Source of the DNA: Methanothrix sp.
GTDB taxonomy: Archaea > Halobacteriota > Methanosarcinia > Methanotrichales > Methanotrichaceae
Assembly: GCA_028679775.1 (NCBI GenBank)
Contig: JAJRAX010000177.1
Coordinates: 1 to 6,001 of the forward strand
Direction of reading: 5' to 3'
DNA: 6,001 nucleotides
The notes under the pieces were generated by a model, which searched no databases, was not told the DNA's origin, and saw nothing but the letters and a program-made list of their open reading frames with translations. This document shows, piece by piece, positions 1-5,780 of this stretch (positions within the stretch are counted from its first letter, which is position 1; each line of letters starts with the position of its first letter). A program made the translations under genes and the position numbers.

Positions 1-45
1 CGCATCGTCGGCTGGATGAAGGACTTCTGGCCACCCAAGAAGTAA
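1..45 (+). CDS. 3' end of an upstream gene (partial, unrecognised)
   Basis: Reading from base 1, frame 1 gives 14 codons (ending WMKDFWPPKK) and a TAA stop at 43-45. The tail is rich in aromatic, proline and lysine residues, like many real C-termini, and it is followed by a hairpin and T-rich stretch that could end its transcript. No function can be given from 14 residues. Frame 3 is also open here and runs into the next gene, so the reading frame is not certain. Confidence 0.45.
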   Translation, partial: RIVGWMKDFWPPKK

Positions 46-70
46 AGCTGCAGTTGGAAATGCTTAAGTC

Positions 71-91
71 ATGTGCCCCACGCGGGCACAT
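71..91 (+). terminator. 8-bp perfect hairpin followed by a T-rich tract
   Basis: The arms ATGTGCCC (71-78) and GGGCACAT (84-91) are perfectly complementary around a 5-base loop, CACGC. A T-rich tract (97-106, TTATTTTATT) follows within a few bases. It lies 25 bp after the stop of the upstream gene and before the likely start of the secreted protein, so an intrinsic-type terminator for the upstream gene is the simplest reading. Alternatively, the palindrome could be an operator next to a TATA-like element of the secreted protein gene. The structure is seen directly; the role is inferred. Confidence 0.45.
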
Positions 92-96
92 AACCC

Positions 97-106
97 TTAT
101 TTTATT
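97..106 (+). promoter_or_regulatory. possible TATA-like element before the secreted protein gene
   Basis: TTATTTTATT resembles an archaeal TATA box and lies directly after the hairpin arm. Its centre is only about 19 bases before the ATG at 120, which is short for the usual 22-27 base distance to a transcription start. It would therefore fit only a leaderless or nearly leaderless transcript. The same bases may instead be the T-tract of the hairpin terminator, so this is weak. Confidence 0.2.
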
Positions 107-119
107 GAGATTGATGATT

Positions 120-566
120 ATGAACTCTACAAGATACGCAATTGTGCTTCTGGCAACCATCTTCATGGTTTTGGCTACAAGCGCCTCTGCCCAGTGGTCG
201 CAAGGCGGATCTATGGTCTACATGGGTGACCTGAACCTGGTGGCATCTTCATTTAGCAGCGGAAATGCCGAGAAAGGTGCAGCAGCGTCCTCAGAGCCAT
301 TGGCCGCAAACAATACCACTGAAAACAGTACATCACAGAACAACAATACGATAGAAGAAACCGCAGCATTCAGCTCGGCACTTGTTCCCTCTGCAGTTGC
401 AGCAGAGCCAACCGGCAAGGCCGTCCTGGATCTCTCCAACTATGCCAGTGACAGGACAAAGAGCAACCTGACAGGATACACCAACATAATGTATCCCATC
501 TCCGGCTCTCGGGGCAGCACAACCTCTACGGCAGGCGGCGGCAGTGGATGCGGCGGGTGCGGATAA
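120..566 (+). CDS. small secreted glycoprotein-like protein with a C-terminal CGGC motif
   Basis: I do not recognise the family. The 148-residue product starts with a clear Sec signal peptide: N-terminal NSTRY, a hydrophobic core at about residues 7-20, and a likely cut after SASA (24/25). The mature chain has no transmembrane segment. Residues about 45-95 are low-complexity Ala/Ser/Asn/Thr with several Asn-X-Ser/Thr sequons. Residues about 100-130 look more ordered (LDLSNYASDRT, then NLTGYTNIMYPI). The chain ends GGGSGCGGCG, and its only two mature cysteines form a CxxC (C144, C147). I chose the ATG at 120 because it begins the signal peptide directly. The in-frame ATG at 54 would add 22 residues, put the hydrophobic core far from the N-terminus and take in the 71-91 hairpin; the ATG at 114 is also possible. 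No strong ribosome binding site is visible. It converges on cfbB with a 2-bp gap. An extracellular or envelope location is likely; the function is unknown. Confidence 0.72.
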   Translation: MNSTRYAIVLLATIFMVLATSASAQWSQGGSMVYMGDLNLVASSFSSGNAEKGAAASSEPLAANNTTENSTSQNNNTIEETAAFSSALVPSAVAAEPTGKAVLDLSNYASDRTKSNLTGYTNIMYPISGSRGSTTSTAGGGSGCGGCG

Positions 567-568
567 GC

Positions 569-1960
569 TTATAACCTATTTCCCTTTCTCTTTTTGCAGG
601 CTCTAAGAAAGTCTCCCGGAAACCCCCGGAATGATGCACTATGGACATGAGTGTAGCTTGCTATCATATTTCCTTCGCGCAGGCCATCCCATCCGTCTTT
701 GATGCCCGACCCTCTTCCCAGACGAACAGCGTACCTGACATTCTCGTCCATCAACATCTCAGAATGGTGGAACTCGTGGCCCATGATTGCTGTGCCCTTC
801 GGCCCCAGCGGGCAGTCCTCTACTATTTGCCCGTGGACATAGCTGACCACCCGCACGTTTCCTTGCCTTGATTTTCCTGGAACCAATCCAACCATCTCGT
901 GTCGGCAACCATCCCACTCGATCTCTCGCCCAAGATACATCAGACCACCGCACTCAGCATAAATGGGCAGGTCCTTCTCGTGTGCCCGCTCTAAAGCGCT
1001 CTTCATCCCGGAGTTTTCAGATAATTCAATGCCATAAAGCTCCGGGTATCCGCCACCGATGTATATGCCGTCCAACTCTGGAAGAGATCTGTCGTGAACA
1101 GGGCTGAATGGCACCACCTCTGCCCCTGACAGCTCCATCATCTCCAGGTTGTCTCTGTAGTAGAAGTTGAATGCCTCGTCCCTGGCAACTCCAATTTTGA
1201 GGCCCTGGCCTAGGGAGTTCTCTTTGTAGAGCTCGGGCTCGACTTCTGGTAGAGGTTCCGCGGTTCTCGCGATATCCAGGATGCGGTCAATGTCGAGGCT
1301 GTCCTCCACAATCTGGCGGATCCTGTCAACCCTCTCCGCAAAGCCTTCGTGTCGGGTCTTGCCCTCCAGGACAGGCACCAGCCCCAGGTGACGCATGGCC
1401 AGGTGCATCTCCTCATTTCTGCGGATCACCCCCACTACCTCGACCCCAGCATAGCGCTTTATCTCTGCGATAGCCTTCTGGGCGTGCCTTTCGCTTCCAA
1501 CCTTGTTGAGGATTACTCCCAGAAACTGCACCTGAGGATCAAAGTCCATGTAGCCCTTGACCAAAGCTGCGCAGCTTCTCGTGATGCTCCTCGCATCCAC
1601 AACGAAGATCACCGGTGTCCTTAAAAGCTTGGCAATCTGCGCGGTGCTTCCTATGTCGCCATCGTAGCCCTCGTACAGCCCACGCACGCCTTCGACCACC
1701 GCGATGTCCGCATTCTTTACAGCATGACTGTAAATCTCCCTGATAGATGCTTCGTTCATGAGGCAGCCGTCCAGGTTTCGGCAGTTTCTGCCAGTTATCC
1801 AGGTGTGGTAGCTCGGATCGATGTAGTCCATAGCTACCTTGAATGGCTGCACCGAAAGCCCTCTGCCTCGCAGTGCTGAGAGCAGCCCGGCCACAATCGT
1901 GGTCTTGCCGCTTGAGCTTCTGTCTCCAGCGATCAGAATGCGTGGACAGTCCGCAGCCAT
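569..1960 (-). CDS. cfbB: Ni-sirohydrochlorin a,c-diamide synthase
   Basis: A 463-residue, full-length member of the CbiA/CobB a,c-diamide synthase family. CfbB amidates the a and c acetate groups of Ni-sirohydrochlorin using ATP and glutamine in F430 synthesis in the cytoplasm. The N-terminal synthetase domain (about 1-230) has a P-loop GDRSSSGKT at 12-20, the substrate-loop motif DYIDPSYH at 45-52 and EGVRGLYEG at 90-98. The C-terminal class I glutaminase-like domain (about 253-450) has GGGYPE at 302-307, the nucleophile C337 in AECGGLMYLG, GHEFHHS at 394-400 and YTHVH at 436-440 with the expected catalytic histidine. The start is set by a strong ribosome site, GAGGAG (1971-1966), 5 bases before the ATG. 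cfbC lies 36 bp upstream on the same strand, implying one operon. The alternative is cobyrinate a,c-diamide synthase (CbiA) of cobamide synthesis; the cfbC neighbour and the VAMDYIDP motif, in place of the usual GPDYIDP, favour CfbB. Confidence 0.93.
   Translation of the reverse strand: MAADCPRILIAGDRSSSGKTTIVAGLLSALRGRGLSVQPFKVAMDYIDPSYHTWITGRNCRNLDGCLMNEASIREIYSHAVKNADIAVVEGVRGLYEGYDGDIGSTAQIAKLLRTPVIFVVDARSITRSCAALVKGYMDFDPQVQFLGVILNKVGSERHAQKAIAEIKRYAGVEVVGVIRRNEEMHLAMRHLGLVPVLEGKTRHEGFAERVDRIRQIVEDSLDIDRILDIARTAEPLPEVEPELYKENSLGQGLKIGVARDEAFNFYYRDNLEMMELSGAEVVPFSPVHDRSLPELDGIYIGGGYPELYGIELSENSGMKSALERAHEKDLPIYAECGGLMYLGREIEWDGCRHEMVGLVPGKSRQGNVRVVSYVHGQIVEDCPLGPKGTAIMGHEFHHSEMLMDENVRYAVRLGRGSGIKDGWDGLREGNMIASYTHVHSASFRGFPGDFLRACKKRKGNRL
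578..597 (+). terminator. T-rich tract ending the secreted protein transcript
   Basis: A pyrimidine-rich run with a T5 stretch starts 12 bp after the stop of the secreted protein gene. Oligo-T runs alone can terminate archaeal RNA polymerase. The same bases on the opposite strand encode the lysine/arginine-rich C-terminus of CfbB (KKRKGNR). No stem-loop precedes it. The role is inferred from composition and position. Confidence 0.35.
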
Positions 1961-1965
1961 GCGAT

Positions 1966-1971
1966 CTCCTC
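1966..1971 (-). promoter_or_regulatory. ribosome binding site of cfbB
   Basis: The minus strand reads GAGGAG, then 5 bases, then ATG. This fixes the cfbB start at 1960 and shows that the downstream gene of the operon has its own translation initiation. Confidence 0.75.
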
Positions 1972-1996
1972 GGTTTCCAGACCTGTTCTCACAAGC

Positions 1997-2797
1997 TTAC
2001 TCCATGGATAGCTCTCGAAGTCTATCATCGCTAAGCGGCTTAGGCTCTCTCGGCTCGGCGCCGGCCATGATCTCGCGGGCCAGGGCCCGGTAGACATCCG
2101 CGATGGCCGAATCCGGTGCACCCTCGATGGTCGTCACCGCCTTCCTCTCGCATTGCTGCACAATTGGGTCTTTGGGAATGAAAGCCACCAGCCGGCTGTT
2201 CAGCTCAGAAGCAAACCTCTCTGCAATCTCTTTCTCCCGTCCGGCAGCCGCTTCTCGCGAATTGCATATCACTCCGGCGAGAGGCGTTTTCAGGCGAAGC
2301 AGTCCCTTGCTGATGTTGTTGGCGGCATACAGCGGCATGTACTCTCCGGAGGTGATAATGTATGCTTGGCTCACCAGCCCCTTTCTGATCGGAGCAGAAA
2401 ACCCGCCACAGACGATATCCCCCGGCACATCGTATAAAACCAGGTCCACCTCATCGAGGACTTTAGAGACCTTGCGCAGGAAGTCGATGGCTACGATTAT
2501 GCCACGCCCAGCGCAGCCCACCCCAGGCTCCGGACCGCCTACTTCAATGCACCGCACATTCCTGTATCCACGAAAAACGACATCATCTTCTTTGATCTCT
2601 TTGCCTGCTAAAATGAGATCCATCATTGTCGGAATCCTTCGTCCGACCAAAGTTATGCTAGAGTCGCTTTTGGGATCGCAGCCCACCACAAGTACCCTGT
2701 GGCCATCTTCGGCACAAGCGGCGGCTATGTTCGAGGCAGTGCACGACTTGCCAATACCACCTTTGCCGTATATCGCAACGTGTTTAATAGATGACAT
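1997..2797 (-). CDS. cfbC: NifH-like Fe-S ATPase of F430 biosynthesis (Ni-sirohydrochlorin a,c-diamide reductive cyclase, reductase component)
   Basis: A 266-residue NifH/BchL/CfbC-family protein, close to the usual length. It works as a dimer with one bridging 4Fe-4S cluster and passes electrons, coupled to ATP hydrolysis, to CfbD. CfbD reduces Ni-sirohydrochlorin a,c-diamide and forms the lactam ring, giving seco-F430. The P-loop GKGGIGKS is at 11-18, CDPKSDSS at 40-47, and the two cluster cysteines are C95 (GVGCAGRG) and C130 ([11 protein letters not shown]), spaced as in nitrogenase Fe protein. The arginine that is ADP-ribosylated in some NifH proteins is present as R98. Position 19, usually Thr/Ser after the P-loop in NifH, is Cys. 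The ATG at 2797 has CGGAG 4 bases upstream and an in-frame TAG directly before it, so the start is secure. cfbB follows on the same strand and no NifD/NifK-like gene is present, which argues against nitrogenase. Nitrogenase NifH or another class IV NifH is the only real alternative. Confidence 0.93.
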   Translation of the reverse strand: MSSIKHVAIYGKGGIGKSCTASNIAAACAEDGHRVLVVGCDPKSDSSITLVGRRIPTMMDLILAGKEIKEDDVVFRGYRNVRCIEVGGPEPGVGCAGRGIIVAIDFLRKVSKVLDEVDLVLYDVPGDIVCGGFSAPIRKGLVSQAYIITSGEYMPLYAANNISKGLLRLKTPLAGVICNSREAAAGREKEIAERFASELNSRLVAFIPKDPIVQQCERKAVTTIEGAPDSAIADVYRALAREIMAGAEPREPKPLSDDRLRELSME

Positions 2798-2827
2798 CTA
2801 ACTCCGGTTTGCTTGTAGATCCTCCAT
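2798..2827 (-). other. nine-codon upstream mini-ORF abutting the cfbC start
   Basis: On the minus strand an ATG at 2827 opens a 9-codon frame (MEDLQANRS) whose TAG stop sits immediately before the cfbC ATG, in the same frame. The CGGAG site of cfbC lies inside it. It may be chance. If transcription starts near 2807, as the TATA-like element suggests, its ATG would not be in the mRNA. Confidence 0.15.
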
Positions 2828-2828
2828 A

Positions 2829-2837
2829 GGATATACA
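2829..2837. promoter_or_regulatory. TATA-like element in the divergent cfbC / S-layer gene spacer
   Basis: The 52-bp spacer contains GGATATACA (GTATATCC on the other strand). Read on the minus strand, a transcription start about 25-27 bases away would fall near 2807. That gives cfbC a leader of about 10 bases containing its CGGAG ribosome site, which is a good fit. On the plus strand the same distance would place the start near 2858-2860, just past the ATG at 2850, so a separate element or a later start may apply to the S-layer gene. Position and composition only. Confidence 0.4.
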
Positions 2838-2849
2838 GCTTATCCAGGA

Positions 2850-5780
2850 ATGATTGTTGTGGGGTGGGTAGAAATCAGGGCAATTCATTTGGTCGCAGTG
2901 GCAATGCTAGCATTGATTTTCGGGCTGGCTTCGCAGTCTTTTGCGCAAGTTCCGGTAGAAGCTGCTTATGTTCGCGGCCATTTCAGTGACGGAGATGATA
3001 TCTGGAGAGCAAGCGATTTCGGCTGGTTTTATTATGACCTGGATGAAGATCAAGGCGGCGAGGAGCTGCATATCGACCTGGATGGACGAACTGTGGAGAA
3101 GGGAAATCTCGTTTATTCCTCAAAGGTCTGGTCCAAGGAGTTCAAGTACGAGCCATGGGGCAGATATCAGGTAGTGGCGCTGTTTGGCAAGCAGTACTTC
3201 GCCGGCTATCCGAAAAGCAGCTTCACCGATGAGGTGAGCTCTATAGAGAAAGGTGAGCTGAGGACCATCCTCCTCGATGAGGACACTCCATCGACTTTGA
3301 AATTCAATTCAACGATTGCTCTACGAGGTGGCTATGTTCTGGCAGTTCCTGAGGTTTCCGAGAAGAAAGGCTCAGTGAATTTCCTTCTGCTCAAAGATGG
3401 CAAGCCGGTTTATGCTTCCGTGGTGGACATCGGAGATACGTTCGTCTACAAAATAAATGATATTCCGGTGATCCTGGTCCATCTGGCTAATGCCATGAGA
3501 GGCAACGATGACGGCCTGGCTGAGATCGACGCAGTCTTTCAGGTGAGCGATGAGCCTTACTTCAAGATCTTTGACGGTGGCCAGATAGGAAACATGATGC
3601 TCAGCCATTACTCCGAGGAGGACATGGAGTTTGAAAACAACAGGACATTGACCTTTAGCCGGGACTCCATGGTACCGCTGACTCCTGATCTGCAAATAAT
3701 GGTCCTCGATATGCCGGATCTGGTCTACTATCCGATGGGCGGGATATTTGATTACGGCATCCACGAAATTCGCGGGCCGACATTCAGTGGCACTTCGTCC
3801 ATTCCTGGCACTATGGGAAAATATAATACAACGGTTGCAGCAAGATGGGATTCATCAAATTATAGCGGGTTTTTCTTTGATCCGGAAAATCTTATCGGCT
3901 CGGAGCATCTCATAATTCATAGGTTCAATGGCAGATCAGTCATGCCAACCTCACAACCGCGAGCCTTTGAAGCCAACAACACAGTAGTCCAGGATGGCCT
4001 CCAGTATACCTCATTTGTTCAGGCCAAGGATTTTGAATACAAACCCTGGGGCCACTATTTCGTCGTCAATTTTCCTGGTTTTTCCGCGCCATGGTTTGCT
4101 GGATATGATTCATCCATGGAAGATGAAAGATCATCAAAAAGCCTTCTTGAGAGAGAGTACCTCGGCATGGTGCTCTTGGATATGGAGCTGAAGACTAAGA
4201 TATTGGCCGGGAATTATTCACTCAATGAAGGATACGAGATGCGCATCCGGGATGTTGATAACGACAGCATCTTCATTCAGCTTCTGAAAGACGGCATTGC
4301 GGTGGACGGTTCGGTTGTAAAGTCCAATTCCACTTATGTATATGAAAAAGATCTCGAAGATGTCAAGGATATGCCGATAATTATGATCCATTTCAGCGGC
4401 GTTTTCGATGATGGTAAGGATCGTTTTGCCATAATCGACGGCATCTTCCAGATTTCCGATCAATACATTCTCCCTATTGAGCCAGGTCGAGGCATGGGTG
4501 AATTAGAGGTTGTGGCAGTTCTGCCATCTCAGATTATCATGATAAATACCGACAGGATAAACTTCAATCGCGACTCAAATGTCAATATCGGACCTGGAAT
4601 AGACGTCCGGGTGGCTGACAACGATACCTTCCGGTACTATCTCTATACTTCCGCTTACGTTGTTCCATCGCCTGAACCTCCCATGATCAATGTTCAGAGA
4701 AATGTGTCTTCGTCGGGGTCGGCGAACTTCAGCATGATCGTCCAAGCGGCTGAGATCCGCCAGGTCCTCGTGAGCATTCTTGATTCGAACAACCGGACCG
4801 TCTTCACCCGTGATATCACTTCATCCGGGAAGGGTTCGGGTGAGCTATGGGGTTTTGGCTTGACATGGAATGCCACGACCAGACAGATTGGCGACAATAA
4901 TAGCGTTGTCCTGGATGCAGGCAAGGGCCCGTTGATGGGATTTCTTTACCTGAACAGATCGGCTCCTCCTGTGCAGGTCTATATTACAATTGACTCACAG
5001 GGGAAAATCAGCGGAATAACCAGTGGGGCGTCCGTTTATTACATAACTCGCGACGAGTATGCCAAGCTCAATCTCACTCTTGACTATGACTCCATGCTGG
5101 CCAATAGCACCGCTAGAAATGATTTCTTCCAAATTGAGCCGGGAGAGAGCATACTGCAATTTTTCGATCTCTTGAACACCGGATGGACTCCTAGCGGCAT
5201 CAATTATACTCTGCAGGGCAACCTCGATTCTCTGGAGCCCAGCGTCAGGGTAGCAGGGGCGAGGCCTGGTCGATACGAACTGCGGGTGCGGGTGGAAAAC
5301 GCTGTCAATGCCATCTGGGCCATGGGCGAGTTTTTCAATGTGACTTCTACCGAGATGCGAAACATCTCTTTAGCCTCTGTTCAGGCCTCCCCTGGAGGTC
5401 AGGCGACTGTTCAGTTGGCCGTACCAGGGCCCGGCGGAAACAAGACGGTTAACATAACATATGACGCAACCAAGCTGACGCCTTTGACTATCTCAGGGGA
5501 CGATAAAGCCACCTGGCAGGTAAACGCTACAAGTGGAGAGATCGGCGTTCTTTTGCCTGCTGGCTGTGATGCTGCTAACCTCACATTTGCTGTCAAGAAG
5601 GGCATCTCCGCAAATGATACAGTCGATCTGAATATAACTGGCATGAGCGGATTTGAGGCCGATGTCGTCTCCAACGGTGCCATCAACATTGTCAAAGGAA
5701 AGACAAGCCCAGCTCTGGGACTTCTGACCTCTCTTGCGACGCTGGCAGCAGGAGCCTGGGCCAGGCGGAGAAAGGATTAG
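2850..5780 (+). CDS. S-layer-type surface protein: two tandem DUF1608 domains, long stalk, C-terminal membrane anchor
   Basis: A 976-residue exported protein with a signal peptide (core about 12-27, likely cut SFA/Q at 32/33). Two copies of the Methanosarcina-type S-layer domain follow, about 40-310 and 325-612. Both carry the same landmarks: a WFYYDLD or FFFDPEN strand, FxYxPWGxY (98-106 and 395-403), FAGY, a short LLD block, LLKDG, and an I-D-x-x-F-Q-[VI]-S-D block. In Methanosarcina such domains build the proteinaceous S-layer. Residues about 613-835 form an unrecognised beta-rich region. Residues about 836-945 resemble a cohesin-like beta domain (SPGGQATVQLAV, YDATKLT). The C-terminus has a hydrophobic segment (about 955-971) followed by RRRKD, like an archaeosortase or membrane anchor signal. 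About 25 N-glycosylation sequons occur, densest after residue 600. The only mature cysteine is C906. The ATG at 2850 has no clear ribosome site at normal spacing; GTG 2859 is an alternative start. It overlaps the following convergent gene at the stop codons. Confidence 0.88.
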   Translation: MIVVGWVEIRAIHLVAVAMLALIFGLASQSFAQVPVEAAYVRGHFSDGDDIWRASDFGWFYYDLDEDQGGEELHIDLDGRTVEKGNLVYSSKVWSKEFKYEPWGRYQVVALFGKQYFAGYPKSSFTDEVSSIEKGELRTILLDEDTPSTLKFNSTIALRGGYVLAVPEVSEKKGSVNFLLLKDGKPVYASVVDIGDTFVYKINDIPVILVHLANAMRGNDDGLAEIDAVFQVSDEPYFKIFDGGQIGNMMLSHYSEEDMEFENNRTLTFSRDSMVPLTPDLQIMVLDMPDLVYYPMGGIFDYGIHEIRGPTFSGTSSIPGTMGKYNTTVAARWDSSNYSGFFFDPENLIGSEHLIIHRFNGRSVMPTSQPRAFEANNTVVQDGLQYTSFVQAKDFEYKPWGHYFVVNFPGFSAPWFAGYDSSMEDERSSKSLLEREYLGMVLLDMELKTKILAGNYSLNEGYEMRIRDVDNDSIFIQLLKDGIAVDGSVVKSNSTYVYEKDLEDVKDMPIIMIHFSGVFDDGKDRFAIIDGIFQISDQYILPIEPGRGMGELEVVAVLPSQIIMINTDRINFNRDSNVNIGPGIDVRVADNDTFRYYLYTSAYVVPSPEPPMINVQRNVSSSGSANFSMIVQAAEIRQVLVSILDSNNRTVFTRDITSSGKGSGELWGFGLTWNATTRQIGDNNSVVLDAGKGPLMGFLYLNRSAPPVQVYITIDSQGKISGITSGASVYYITRDEYAKLNLTLDYDSMLANSTARNDFFQIEPGESILQFFDLLNTGWTPSGINYTLQGNLDSLEPSVRVAGARPGRYELRVRVENAVNAIWAMGEFFNVTSTEMRNISLASVQASPGGQATVQLAVPGPGGNKTVNITYDATKLTPLTISGDDKATWQVNATSGEIGVLLPAGCDAANLTFAVKKGISANDTVDLNITGMSGFEADVVSNGAINIVKGKTSPALGLLTSLATLAAGAWARRRKD
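2967..3779 (+). repeat. first S-layer (DUF1608) domain copy
   Basis: Residues about 40-310 of the surface protein. The landmarks FKYEPWGRYQVV, YFAGY, LLKDGKPV and DAVFQVSD recur in the second copy in the same order. This is a diverged tandem duplication at protein level; boundaries are approximate. Confidence 0.75.
3822..4685 (+). repeat. second S-layer (DUF1608) domain copy
   Basis: Residues about 325-612 of the surface protein. FEYKPWGHYFVV, WFAGY, LLKDGIAV and DGIFQISD match the first copy. An insertion of about 16 residues (around the SQPRAFEANNT segment) separates the first strands from the PWG block relative to copy 1. Boundaries are approximate. Confidence 0.75.

Noticed and set aside
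54..119. N-terminal extension of the secreted protein from the ATG at 54
   Set aside because: It would add 22 residues in front of a textbook signal peptide and make the 71-91 hairpin coding. The frame is open upstream to base 3 only by chance.
1997..2797. Nitrogenase iron protein (nifH)
   Set aside because: The fold and motifs match the family, but the partner gene is cfbB and no nifD/nifK is nearby, so the F430 role fits better.
2103..2801. 232-codon open frame on the + strand opposite cfbC
   Set aside because: It is the antisense shadow of cfbC, whose P-loop and cluster cysteines are unmistakable. The shadow product is low in recognisable structure and rich in Ser/Pro/Thr.
3372..3764. 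130-codon open frame on the minus strand inside the surface protein gene
   Set aside because: It lies wholly within the first S-layer domain, which is conserved between the two copies in the + frame. No start signal or motif supports it.
5754..5766. 13-bp palindrome GCCTGG-G-CCAGGC near the end of the surface protein gene
   Set aside because: The loop is too short for a stable full hairpin, no T-tract follows, and it encodes the anchor and basic tail of the protein.
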